From NCBI RefSeq assembly GCF_016741935.1, contig NZ_JAERRG010000018.1, forward strand, positions 62,001 to 126,000: 64,000 nt of DNA. The letters are read 5' to 3'. The notes below the pieces were generated by a model, which saw nothing but the letters and a program-made list of their open reading frames with translations, was not told the DNA's origin and made no database searches. Below, piece after piece: positions 43,848 to 51,456 of the stretch (positions are counted from its first letter, which is position 1; each line of letters begins with the position of its first letter). This DNA comes from Streptomyces endocoffeicus. Its GTDB lineage: Bacteria; Actinomycetota; Actinomycetes; Streptomycetales; Streptomycetaceae. Made by a program: the position numbers and the translations under genes.

Positions 43848-44063
43848 TCAGCCACAGAGCCAGTCACAGGTGAAGCAGGTGCGGCAGGTCTTGTGACCGC
43901 ACGTCACCCAGGTGTCGGTGAGCCCTCCGCCCACGACGTTGTCCAGCCGCTGGTCGGTCAGCTCGATGGCACCCGCCGGGTGGGCGGGCAGCTCGGTGAG
44001 CTCCTCGGAGCTCAGCCCGGCGCGGAAGACCGGGTCCTTCCATGCCTTGGTGGTCCGGTTCAT
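43848..44063 (-). CDS. lanA: Lanthipeptide precursor peptide LanA (class II, mersacidin-like leader)
   Basis: 71 aa from ATG 44063 (GGAGGAA 3 bases upstream). Leader about residues 1-46/47: WKDPVFRAGLSSEELTEL, then ELTDQRLDNVVGGG, with the double-Gly cut site read by C39 peptidases. The core of 24-25 residues has Cys at 55, 60, 63, 66, 70 and Thr at 49, 51, 54, 59, 62, 65 and no Ser; residues 54-71 are TCGHKTCRTCFTCDWLCG. Up to five methyllanthionine rings are possible, with the TC-x-TC-x-TC ladder giving overlapping T-x3-C pairs. Divergent from lanT; lanM follows. I know no characterised lantibiotic with this core. Confidence 0.95.
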   Translation of the reverse strand: MNRTTKAWKDPVFRAGLSSEELTELPAHPAGAIELTDQRLDNVVGGGLTDTWVTCGHKTCRTCFTCDWLCG

Positions 44064-44162
44064 GGTTCCTCCGTTTGACGTGCTCGTATCGGTCCGTACA
44101 TGGACGTCACTCCGGTCGGCCCGGTGTGACACAGCCAAAACTGGGTGAGCGAGTTGGCCGGG

Positions 44163-44180
44163 AACCTTGCGAAAACCTTG
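44163..44180. promoter_or_regulatory. Heptamer direct repeat, set 1 (SARP-type)
   Basis: AACCTTG at 44163-44169 and 44174-44180, separated by CGAA: exact 7-mers with 11-bp period, about 100 bp above lanA. Seven-base repeats with 4-bp gaps are the DNA geometry used by SARP activators. Confidence 0.6.
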
Positions 44181-44225
44181 TGCCGCCGCGCCTCGCGGTG
44201 CCGTCCACGCCGGTCAGCGGCGAAA

Positions 44226-44254
44226 TGAACCGGCGGTGAACCGGGGCCGAACCG
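44226..44254. promoter_or_regulatory. Heptamer direct repeat, set 2 (SARP- or PHO-box-like), three copies
   Basis: TGAACCG (44226-44232), TGAACCG (44237-44243), CGAACCG (44248-44254), each 11 bp apart, 51-79 bp above the lanT start. Read on the other strand they are CGGTTCA/CGGTTCG, which also resembles the GTTCACC direct-repeat units of PhoP boxes; so phosphate control is the main alternative to SARP binding. Confidence 0.65.
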
Positions 44255-44304
44255 GTGTGCCGCACGCTGCTGCGCCAGGGAACGCGGCGCGGGAGGAGAC
44301 ACAT

Positions 44305-46470
44305 ATGAGCGGCGGGGAGATGGGGTCGCGGGTGCCGTTCGTGGCCCAGATGAGCGAGGTCGAGTGCGGTCCCGCCTGTCTGGCCATGGTGCTCGGGGCG
44401 CACCGCCGCAGGGTTCCCCTGCGGGAGCTGCGCGCGGAGTTCGGGGTGAGCCGCGATGGCGCGAGCGCCCGCCGGATCCTGGAGGTCGCACGCGCCCACG
44501 GGCTCGAGGCCCGGGGGCTGAAGGTAGCGCCGGACGCACTCGGCGCGGTGCGCAAGCCCGCCATCGCCCACTGGGACGACCACCACTTCGTCGTGGTGGG
44601 AAGTGTCGGGCGCAAGGGGGTGCGAGTGCTCGACCCGGGCGAGGGACGCGCCACCGTCTCCCATGCGGAATTCCGCGCCCGGAGCTCGGGCACCCTGCTG
44701 GAGTTCGCCCCCGGCTCCTCGTTCATCGAGCGGCGCGGGCCCCGGGACTCCTGGCCGCTGCGGCTGATGCGCGACATGATGCGGATGGCACCGCGGTGGG
44801 CCGTCCTCGCGGTTCTGCTCTCCGGAATGGTGCAGCTACTCGCCCTGGGGTCGGCGTTCCTCACCAAGTACGGCATCGACACGCTCATCGGTGAACGGGC
44901 CGGGACACTCTCGGGTCTCTCCCTGAGCATCGCCGGTTTCGTATCGGTGTACGCGCTGATCGGGCTGGGGCGGGCCGGAGCCCTGCTGGTACTGCAGCAT
45001 CGGCTGGACGGCGCACTCGGCGACCGGTTTATGACTCATCTGTTCCGTCTGCCGTTCGGCTATTTCCAGGCCCGGAGCAGCGGGGATCTGCTGGCCCGCC
45101 TCAACAGCAACACGGTGATCAGGGACCTGCTGACCTCGCGCATGGTCACCCTGGTCATCGACAGTGTCTTCGTGGTCGGCTATCTGGTGCTGCTGTGCGC
45201 CTTCAGTCCCTGGTACGCGCTCCTGGCGGCGGGGCTGGGCGCGGCGCAGATCGCCATCGTGCTGGCCACCCTGCGGCCGGCCAACGCCTTGGCGAAACGG
45301 GAGCTGAGCGCCGAGGCCGCCGCACAGTCGGTGGCGGTGGACGCGTTGCGGGGCGCGGAGTTCGTGAAGAGCGCGGGGCTGGTGGGCACCGTGCTCGACC
45401 GTTGGCGTGGGTCGCTGGGCGACTATCTGCGGGCGGCGCTCCGCCGACGCCGCCTGGACGCCCTCACCGACTCCCTCACCCTGCTGCTGCAGGTGGCCTC
45501 CCCGCTGGTGTTGTTGCTGCTGGGCATCGCGCAGGTGCGCTCGGGTGCGCTGACCATCGGCTCGATGATCGCGCTCAACGCGATCGCGGCCGGGCTGCTC
45601 ACCCCGATCGCCGGACTGGCCACCAGCATGCGCTACCTCCAGACCATCGGTGCCCATCTGGAGCGGGTGCACGATGTGCTGGACGAGCGTCCGGAGATCC
45701 GAAGGCCGGGTATCGCCGCCCCCGCCATGGTGCGGGGCGAGATCGAGCTGCGCGGAGTGGGCTTCCGCTACGGGCAGGGGCCGTGGATCCTGCGCGACCT
45801 GACCCTGCGCGTTCCCGCGGGCGCGAAGCTCGCCGTCGTCGGGGCCAGCGGCTCCGGGAAGACCACGATGATCCGCCTGCTCGCCGGGCTGCTACGGCCG
45901 ACCGAGGGCACGGTGCTCCTCGATGGGCGCGCCATCGAGGAGTACGACGCGGACAGTCTGCGCCGCCGCTTCGGCATCGTGACACAGGAACCCCATGTCT
46001 TCGGCGGCACCCTCGGATCGAATCTGCGGCTCGGCCGGGACGACCTGTCCGACGAGGCCCTCTTCGAGGCGCTCGGCCGGGCCGGGCTGCTCCCCGATGT
46101 GCGGCGCATGCCCATGGGGCTGGAGACGCATGTGGCGGAGGGTGGCAGTGCGCTCTCGGGGGGCCAGCGCCAGCGTCTGGCGATCGCCCGCGCGCTCCTG
46201 GCCGACCCCGCGCTGCTGGTGCTGGACGAGGCCACGAGTCATCTGGACGCCGTGACCGAGGCGGAGGTGGCCGGTGAGCTGTCCGCGCTGGGCTGCACCA
46301 GGATCGTCGTCGCGCACCGCATCAGCACGATCATGGATGCGGACGAGATCGTCGTCCTGGACGACGGCCGTTTCACGGAGCGGGGTGGCCACGACGACCT
46401 GATGCTCGCCGGAGGCCGGTACGCCACGCTGGTGCACCGGCAGCTCCCGGCCTCGCTCCGGCCCTCATGA
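44305..46470 (+). CDS. lanT: Peptidase-containing ABC exporter LanT (C39 protease-TMD-NBD)
   Basis: 721 aa from ATG 44305 (GGAGGAG). N-terminal C39 bacteriocin peptidase: Gln15, catalytic Cys21 (EVECGPACLAMVLG), His94 (DDHHFVVV), Asp110 (VLDP). Six membrane segments (about 165-430) and an ATPase with Walker A GASGSGKTT, signature LSGGQRQR, Walker B LLVLDEAT and switch His in VVAHR. It removes the LanA leader after the Gly-Gly site and exports the mature peptide. Divergent from lanA over a 241-bp region holding both repeat sets. No separate immunity (LanFEG) genes are seen. Confidence 0.96.
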   Translation: MSGGEMGSRVPFVAQMSEVECGPACLAMVLGAHRRRVPLRELRAEFGVSRDGASARRILEVARAHGLEARGLKVAPDALGAVRKPAIAHWDDHHFVVVGSVGRKGVRVLDPGEGRATVSHAEFRARSSGTLLEFAPGSSFIERRGPRDSWPLRLMRDMMRMAPRWAVLAVLLSGMVQLLALGSAFLTKYGIDTLIGERAGTLSGLSLSIAGFVSVYALIGLGRAGALLVLQHRLDGALGDRFMTHLFRLPFGYFQARSSGDLLARLNSNTVIRDLLTSRMVTLVIDSVFVVGYLVLLCAFSPWYALLAAGLGAAQIAIVLATLRPANALAKRELSAEAAAQSVAVDALRGAEFVKSAGLVGTVLDRWRGSLGDYLRAALRRRRLDALTDSLTLLLQVASPLVLLLLGIAQVRSGALTIGSMIALNAIAAGLLTPIAGLATSMRYLQTIGAHLERVHDVLDERPEIRRPGIAAPAMVRGEIELRGVGFRYGQGPWILRDLTLRVPAGAKLAVVGASGSGKTTMIRLLAGLLRPTEGTVLLDGRAIEEYDADSLRRRFGIVTQEPHVFGGTLGSNLRLGRDDLSDEALFEALGRAGLLPDVRRMPMGLETHVAEGGSALSGGQRQRLAIARALLADPALLVLDEATSHLDAVTEAEVAGELSALGCTRIVVAHRISTIMDADEIVVLDDGRFTERGGHDDLMLAGGRYATLVHRQLPASLRPS

Positions 46471-46551
46471 TCGCGACCGCGCCGACGTGGACATTCGGGC
46501 GTAAAATAGGCCCCGTCCGCACCAGGAGGGTACGAGGAGCGGAGGCATCAG

Positions 46552-46722
46552 ATGACCGAGGCAGCCCCCTCCCACACCGAACACAAACGGGAAACCGGCC
46601 ACCCGGACGTGCCGTGGACGACCCCCTCGCAGGCCGAGGGCGAGCGCGACGACGAGATGGACACCGGCCACCCCGACGTACAGAGGACGACCCCCTCACA
46701 GGCCGAAGGGGAACGGGACTAA
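46552..46722 (+). CDS. Two-repeat 56-residue peptide, unknown function
   Basis: ATG 46552 has GGAGG 6 bases upstream, and the frame stops at TAA 46720-46722. The product is acidic and consists mostly of two copies of a unit: TGHPDV, two variable residues, TTPSQAEGERD, joined by DEM. It has no Cys and no hydrophobic segment. It lies 81 bp after lanT on the same strand, and its stop codon lies inside a dispersed repeat. Exact in-protein duplication resembles multi-core RiPP precursors, but no matching maturase is nearby; it could equally be a small conserved Streptomyces protein of unknown role. Confidence 0.65.
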   Translation: MTEAAPSHTEHKRETGHPDVPWTTPSQAEGERDDEMDTGHPDVQRTTPSQAEGERD

Positions 46723-46778
46723 GCGCTCCGCTGGAAGTGTCGCGATGCGTCGTCGGCCGACTGCGGCGCCGTCGTGGC
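46720..46778. repeat. Dispersed intergenic repeat, copy 2 (inverted relative to copy 1)
   Basis: 59 bp matching 7271-7329 in reverse complement with about four or five mismatches confined to one 6-bp block. Its first three bases supply the TAA stop of the two-repeat peptide gene. Confidence 0.75.
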
Positions 46779-46954
46779 CGCTGCTTGGCCACCCCCTCTC
46801 GGCACCCGGGCCCGCGGGCCGGTTCTCCCACCGGCAGGCGGGCCCAGCCATGTGGCCCGGAGGCGGCGGCCGATCTGCCCGCCGATCTCCACGCCGGGAG
46901 GGTCTCCCGGGCGGAGCGGCCCCGGCGGGTCGCTATCCTGACCGGGGAGGCGAG

Positions 46955-47605
46955 ATGGCACGCGCGACACAGACCACCGGGACACCCGGCACCGGCCGAC
47001 CGGCGGCACGCCACCACGGCAACCGGCACGGGCGCAGCGAGCAGGCCCGGCTCGCGGTGCTGAACGCGGCCGACGACCTGCTGGTCGAGAAGGGCTTCGC
47101 GGGCGTCACCATGGAGGGCATCGCCACCCGGGCCGGTGTCGCCAAACAGACCATCTACCGCTGGTGGAGCACCAAGACCGACGTCCTCATGGACGCCTTC
47201 CTCCAGGACGTGGCCGAGGACCTGACCGTGCGCGACTGCGGCGACCTCGCCCGGGACCTGCGCACCTATCTGCGCGAGCTGGCCTGGTTCCTCAGCGCGT
47301 CCGACTCCGGTGCCGTCTTCAAGGCCCTGATCGCCCACGCGCAGCACGATCCGGCGTTCGCCGCGGACTTCCGGTCCCGGTACCTCGACGACCAGCGCGG
47401 CCGCGACCGCCTTCCGCTGGAACGGGCCCTGGAGCGCGGGGAGTTGACGCCAGGCCTGGATCTGGCGGCCGAGACCGACCAGCTCATGGGCCCCGTCTAC
47501 TACCGGGTGCTGGTGACCGGCGAACCCGTCGGTCAGGAGTTCACCGACCGGCTCGTCGACGCCTTCCTCCACCGCCACGGGCTGACGGCACCGGCGAAGG
47601 ACTGA
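46955..47605 (+). CDS. TetR family transcriptional regulator
   Basis: 216 aa from ATG 46955 with GGGGAGG just upstream. Helix-turn-helix at about residues 35-80 (VTMEGIATRAGVAKQTIYRWW, then STKTDVLMDAF), C-terminal TetR_C domain of the kind in regulators of efflux or degradation genes. A His/Arg-rich N-terminal tail of about 30 residues precedes the DNA-binding domain. It converges on the mdcB-like gene. No obvious target operator; the 230-bp region upstream has no clear palindrome. Confidence 0.9.
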   Translation: MARATQTTGTPGTGRPAARHHGNRHGRSEQARLAVLNAADDLLVEKGFAGVTMEGIATRAGVAKQTIYRWWSTKTDVLMDAFLQDVAEDLTVRDCGDLARDLRTYLRELAWFLSASDSGAVFKALIAHAQHDPAFAADFRSRYLDDQRGRDRLPLERALERGELTPGLDLAAETDQLMGPVYYRVLVTGEPVGQEFTDRLVDAFLHRHGLTAPAKD

Positions 47606-47615
47606 ACACCCGGAA

Positions 47616-47657
47616 GTCCGAGGTCCGAGGTCCGAAGGCCGAAGTCCGAGGTCCGAG
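47616..47657. repeat. 7-bp tandem repeat, six copies
   Basis: Six uninterrupted heptamers (GTCCGAG, GTCCGAG, GTCCGAA, GGCCGAA, GTCCGAG, GTCCGAG) fill the gap between the convergent TetR and mdcB-like genes. Probably a slippage-generated array; not CRISPR, as there are no spacers. Confidence 0.85.
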
Positions 47658-47662
47658 GGGAG

Positions 47663-48571
47663 TCACCGCCCGGACGGTGCCGTGGCAGCCGGTGCCGGGA
47701 CGGACGGTGCCGGGACGGCCGGTGCCGGGACGGCCGGTGCCGGGAGACCGTCCAGGAACAGGGCGCCGGCGAGCAGCGCGGCGCTTCCGCGCGGCGCGAT
47801 GCCCCGCTCCCGCAGCTCCGCGTCCAGCACGGACAGGGCGGCGGCGCCCTCGGGCGTGGCCGTACCACCCGCCTCGAGCACGGTGTGCGCCCCCTCCTTG
47901 ACCCGCCGGAGACCGGGCGGCCCCGCCCGGTACAGCGGGCCGGTGTCCTGGAGGGTGCTCATCACGGTGAGCAGCGCGTCCAGCCGCGCCTGGGTCTCGG
48001 TGGCCCCCGCCGCACGCGCCCGGGACAGGGCGTCCAGGGCGCGGCGCACATGGGGAAAGGCGGCCCGTGCCTCGCCCCGCACGCCCGGCGCCCCATAGGT
48101 GGCGGAGACCTGCGAGCCCGGCGAGGGGCGGCGCGGTGCGCCACGGTCGGGGTGGTCCGCGATCCGTTTGGCGGTGGCGGTCACCTCCTCGGACCCGGCG
48201 CCGGGTCGCAGCGCGGCGGCCGCCACCAGCAGGCCCATCACCCACAGCGCGCCATGGTGGAGGGGGCCGGTGGCCGCGCCGCCACCGGCCCGTGCCATCG
48301 TCCACTCGGCGCAGCGACCGATGGCACCCAGCTCCTCGCGCAGCGCCCGGGTCGGCTCCCCGGGACGGCGGGCGGCGGCGGCCATGGCCGCGAACCCGGG
48401 CGTCAGCGCCTTGGCCGACCAGCGCAGCGCGAGCAGATCCGCGCCGGTGGCGCGGGCCTGGAGATCGCGGGTGTCGGCGAGGCCCGGTTTGGGCGTCAGC
48501 TCCGCCTGGGCGATCAGGGCGAGCACGGCGGCCCGTGCCAGTGCCTCATCCGTGGAGCGCGTCATCGGCAT
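47663..48571 (-). CDS. Triphosphoribosyl-dephospho-CoA synthase family protein (MdcB/CitG-like)
   Basis: 302 aa. The family signature ELTPKPGLAD is at residues 24-33, with the conserved SATYGAPGVRGEA block near 155-167 and helical bundle throughout. MdcB/CitG make the prosthetic-group precursor for malonate decarboxylase or citrate lyase acyl carrier proteins, yet no mdc or cit genes are in the window. The last 25 residues are a Pro-Ala-Val tail coded by a 15-bp repeat, which lies outside the family fold. Start ATG 48571 has a weak ribosome site; ATG 48565 is the alternative. Confidence 0.82.
   Translation of the reverse strand: MPMTRSTDEALARAAVLALIAQAELTPKPGLADTRDLQARATGADLLALRWSAKALTPGFAAMAAAARRPGEPTRALREELGAIGRCAEWTMARAGGGAATGPLHHGALWVMGLLVAAAALRPGAGSEEVTATAKRIADHPDRGAPRRPSPGSQVSATYGAPGVRGEARAAFPHVRRALDALSRARAAGATETQARLDALLTVMSTLQDTGPLYRAGPPGLRRVKEGAHTVLEAGGTATPEGAAALSVLDAELRERGIAPRGSAALLAGALFLDGLPAPAVPAPAVPAPSVPAPAATAPSGR
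47691..47746. repeat. 15-bp tandem repeat at the 3' end of the mdcB-like gene
   Basis: About four copies of cggtgccgggacggc encode the repeated Pro-Ala-Val-Pro-Ala tail. In-frame unit length allows copy-number drift. Confidence 0.8.
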
Positions 48572-48697
48572 GCCCGGAGGCTAGACGGCGAACCTTTGAC
48601 GGACATGAGGCGTTCCTGTGGGCCCGCTGTGCGGCGTGGCCGGGCAGGACGGACGCCGACCGGGGGCGGGCGGATACGTCGGCCGGTGACGGATACG

Positions 48698-49451
48698 TCA
48701 GCCGACGGTGGACACGGGCCGTACGGGGCCGCTCCGCGATGTGCCGCGCACGCTACGGAGCCCAGTGAGGCCGATCATCACGGTGGCGAACAGCGCGGTG
48801 ACGGCGAACACGGTGAAGCCCCAGTCCTGCGCCTCGTTGGCGACGAGCCGCCCGCCGAGCCAGGGCCCGAAGACGGCGCCGAAGCGGCCCATGCCGGAGG
48901 TCCAGCCGACGGCGGTGGCGCGCAGGACGTCCTCGCGGGTGTCGGTGGCGAACGCGATGTGGTGCGGCCGGCCGCGCGAGCCCGACCAGTCCTCGGTGTA
49001 GACGATGTCGTGGGACTTGTTGGTGAACGTCAGCCACTGGGCGGCGAGCCGTCCGGTGTCGAGGACGATCTGCTCGGTGGGGCGGGCGCCGAGCACCTCG
49101 CGGGTGAAGGCGGCGTTGGGCGCGACATCGGAGGCGAGGAAGTTGACGTGGTCCAGGCGGCGCACCCCCACGCCGTGGGCGGGCTTGGCCTGGGGCTGGT
49201 TCTTCAGCCCCGGCGCGAGCTCGGGCGGTGCCTCGTACCACTCGGACTCCCAGTACAGAACGAGTTCATGGCCGTCCGGGTCGCTGGTGACATAGAGCGG
49301 ACCGATACCGGGCTCGTCCTCGACCCAGCGCCCGGGGAGTCCGGTCGCCTCGGCCTCCTTCACCCGGCGGTGGAGGGCTTCCGCGCTGGCCGTGCGCAGG
49401 GCGGTGCGGCGGATGCCCGAGGTGGGCGATGTCCCCGAGCGGCGGGGTCAT
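48698..49451 (-). pseudogene. Broken extradiol (VOC) dioxygenase fused to the tail of an aromatic-acid MFS carrier
   Basis: An intact start remains: ATG 49451 with AAGGAG, reading MTPPLGDIAHLGH as in catechol 2,3-dioxygenase-type proteins. Near 49413-49421 roughly 45 codons are missing and the frame shifts; the dioxygenase resumes as SGIRRTALRTASAEALHRRV and continues through both iron His ligands (RLDHVNF, HHIAFATD). At about 48911-48925 it switches to the last membrane segments of an MFS carrier (AVGWTSGMGRFGAVFGPWLGG), losing the third iron ligand (Glu). Two deletions thus fused two neighbouring catabolic genes. It cannot be an active dioxygenase. Confidence 0.85.
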
Positions 49452-49538
49452 CGGCAACTCCTTGAGTCGAGTGGGCAGGGGGAAGGCATGGTGGTGCCGT
49501 AGCGGGAGAAGAGGGGTGGTGCCGGCGCGGAACCGGGC

Positions 49539-49585
49539 GCCGGATCAGGCGGGACGGGGCGGGTGCCGGATCAGGCGGGACGGGG
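49539..49585. repeat. 21-bp direct repeat at the 3' end of the tautomerase gene
   Basis: A perfect 21-bp sequence beginning GCCGGATCAGGCG occurs at 49539-49559 and 49565-49585 (26-bp period). The second copy contains the gene's stop codon, so the end of the gene has been tandemly duplicated. It adjoins the deletion-scarred dioxygenase remnant. Confidence 0.8.
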
Positions 49586-50632
49586 AAAGACCGTGCCGTC
49601 GAAGATCTTCCGTGCGGTGCGTACGACGGCCGTTCCTCGCGCCACCGGAGTGGCGCCGTCGTCCACGGACGTGTCGATGTCCAGGAAGCCGGTGGGGTGT
49701 TCGATGCGCAGCCGCTCCCCCGTCGCCGGGAGCCGGGCCACGTCCTCGCCGACGTTTCCCCCGACGCACAGCCCGGCGGCGACACTGGCGGCTCCCAGGA
49801 CGCCGATCGCCGTGTGGCAGCGGACCGGGATGAAGGTGCGGGTCATCACGGTGCCGCCGTGTGCGGGCGGGGACAGCAGGCTGAGCTTGGGCACGGTCGT
49901 GGCACTCACATCGCCCAGGCCCATCAACCGGCCCGCCTCCCGCCGGATCTCCTGGAGCCGGGCGCCGAGCGCCGCGTTCGCCTCCAGTTCCCCGGGGTCC
50001 TCATGGCCGGTGACGTCCAGGGCGGACGCGGCGATGAGCACGGTCGGCATGCCGTTGTCCACGCAGGTCACCGGGGTGCCGTCGATGAGGTCGCGGGCGT
50101 GGCCGGTGGGCAGCAGCGGGCCGCCGCCCTGCTCGAAGCCGATCGCCATCGGGGCGGCGGATCCCGGGACACCCGCGATCTCGGCCGAGCCGGTGTAGTC
50201 GACGCGCCGGTCCGGGGTGGGGACGGTCACGGTGGCGTGGTCACCGCTGTTGACCATCCTGATCCGTACCGGTGTCCGCCCGTTCCGGGCGGCGACCAGG
50301 CCCCGTTCCACGGCGAAGGGGCCGACCCCGGCCAGGAGGTTGCCGCAGTTCTGCCGGTCGGAGACCTCGGCCTTGTCCACGCCGAGCTGAAGGAACAGAT
50401 AGTCGACATCGGCGCCCGGGTCCTGGGCGGCGGAGACCACGGCCACCTTGCTGGTGAGGGGATGCGCTCCGCCGAGGCCGTCGATCTGCCGCGGATCGGG
50501 ACTGCCCATGATCCGCAGCAGCAGATCGTCCCGGGCGCCGGGGTCGGACGGCAGGTCCTCCGCGAGGAAGTAGGCGCCCTTGGAGGTGCCGCCGCGCATC
50601 AGCATGCAGCGCACGCCCTCCGGCCCGCTCAT
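49571..50632 (-). CDS. galD: 4-oxalomesaconate tautomerase (PrpF/GalD family)
   Basis: 353 aa. The family start MLMRGGTSKGAYFLAEDLP is present, with conserved Cys in DRQNCGN, catalytic Cys/Lys region GGLGGAHPLTSKVA and VDNGMPTVL. GalD/LigU converts the keto/enol or double-bond form of 4-oxalomesaconate in gallate and protocatechuate 4,5-cleavage pathways. Its ATG overlaps the stop of the RraA-type aldolase (ATGA at 50629-50632). The pathway's aldolase is coupled, but the ring-cleavage gene downstream is broken and no hydratase is present. Confidence 0.85.
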   Translation of the reverse strand: MSGPEGVRCMLMRGGTSKGAYFLAEDLPSDPGARDDLLLRIMGSPDPRQIDGLGGAHPLTSKVAVVSAAQDPGADVDYLFLQLGVDKAEVSDRQNCGNLLAGVGPFAVERGLVAARNGRTPVRIRMVNSGDHATVTVPTPDRRVDYTGSAEIAGVPGSAAPMAIGFEQGGGPLLPTGHARDLIDGTPVTCVDNGMPTVLIAASALDVTGHEDPGELEANAALGARLQEIRREAGRLMGLGDVSATTVPKLSLLSPPAHGGTVMTRTFIPVRCHTAIGVLGAASVAAGLCVGGNVGEDVARLPATGERLRIEHPTGFLDIDTSVDDGATPVARGTAVVRTARKIFDGTVFPRPA

Positions 50633-51399
50633 GAGACGGCCCCGCCGCGGATGTCCTGGGCGTACTCGGCGTACTCGGCGTACGGCTGGTACCGGACCCC
50701 GAGCCGGGCCAGCGTCTCCCGCAGCCCATAGCGGTCCAGGCCCAGTTGACCCTCGGCGAAGGCGGCCCGGGTCGCCTCCTCCTTCTCGGTGCGCGCCTCG
50801 GCCGCCTCGACGGCGGTGGCGGCGGACTGGCGCGGTACGCACATCACCCCGTCGTCGTCGGCGAGGATCACATCGCCGGGGCGTATGCACTGCCCGCCCA
50901 CCACCACGGGCACATTGACGGATCCGGCCGTGGCCTTGACGGTGCCCTGCGCGCACACGGCGGCCGACCACACGGGGAAGCCCATCGCGCGCAGCTCGGC
51001 GGTGTCGCGCACCCCGGCGTCGATGACCAGGCCACGGACCCCGCGGTGCTGGAGCGCGGTGGCGAAGAGCTCGCCGAACATGCCGTCCGTGGACGGCGAT
51101 GTGGTGGCGACGACGAGGATGTCACCCTCGGCACACTGCTCGACCGCGGCGTGGATCATCAGGTTGTCGCCGGGCCAGCACAGCGCCGTGACCGCGGTAC
51201 CCGCGATGCGCACGTCCTGCTGGACGGGGCGCAGCCCGGGGCCGAGACATCCGGTACGGCCCATGGCCTCGTGCACCGTGGCCACGCCGTACCCCCGCAG
51301 GGCCTCCACATGGTCGGCCCCGGCGCGTGGCGGGTCGGTGACGATCACACCGCTCGGCCGTGCGGCGGCGGGCGCGGCACCCGCGCTACCGTGCGTCAT
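50629..51399 (-). CDS. galC: RraA-family 4-hydroxy-4-methyl-2-oxoglutarate / 4-carboxy-4-hydroxy-2-oxoadipate aldolase
   Basis: 256 aa. RraA fold with the aldolase metal/substrate motif GELFATALQHRGVRGLVI and the Arg-Asp pair in DAGVRD, which distinguishes HMG/CHA aldolases from the RNase regulator RraA. It cleaves CHA to oxaloacetate and pyruvate in the last step of gallate/protocatechuate meta-cleavage. ATG 51399 has AAGGAG. It lies between the GntR regulator and the coupled tautomerase, giving the expected lower-pathway order. Confidence 0.85.
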   Translation of the reverse strand: MTHGSAGAAPAAARPSGVIVTDPPRAGADHVEALRGYGVATVHEAMGRTGCLGPGLRPVQQDVRIAGTAVTALCWPGDNLMIHAAVEQCAEGDILVVATTSPSTDGMFGELFATALQHRGVRGLVIDAGVRDTAELRAMGFPVWSAAVCAQGTVKATAGSVNVPVVVGGQCIRPGDVILADDDGVMCVPRQSAATAVEAAEARTEKEEATRAAFAEGQLGLDRYGLRETLARLGVRYQPYAEYAEYAQDIRGGAVS

Positions 51400-51456
51400 T
51401 TGCGATATCTCCTTGCTGGACAGGTCGGTGACCCACCCCGCGGCGCGAGCCCCGCG

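Noticed and set aside
46552..46722. Calling the two-repeat peptide a graspetide precursor
   Set aside because: The Thr-Thr-x4-Glu pattern is suggestive, but no ATP-grasp ligase or peptidase other than LanT lies nearby, so only the coding sequence itself is reported.
47616..47657. Possible CRISPR array
   Set aside because: Units are 7 bp and contiguous without spacers, and no cas genes are present.
48698..49363. Intact 221-aa glyoxalase/membrane protein
   Set aside because: The frame joins half of a VOC dioxygenase to the end of an MFS carrier and lacks the third metal ligand; it is a deletion product.
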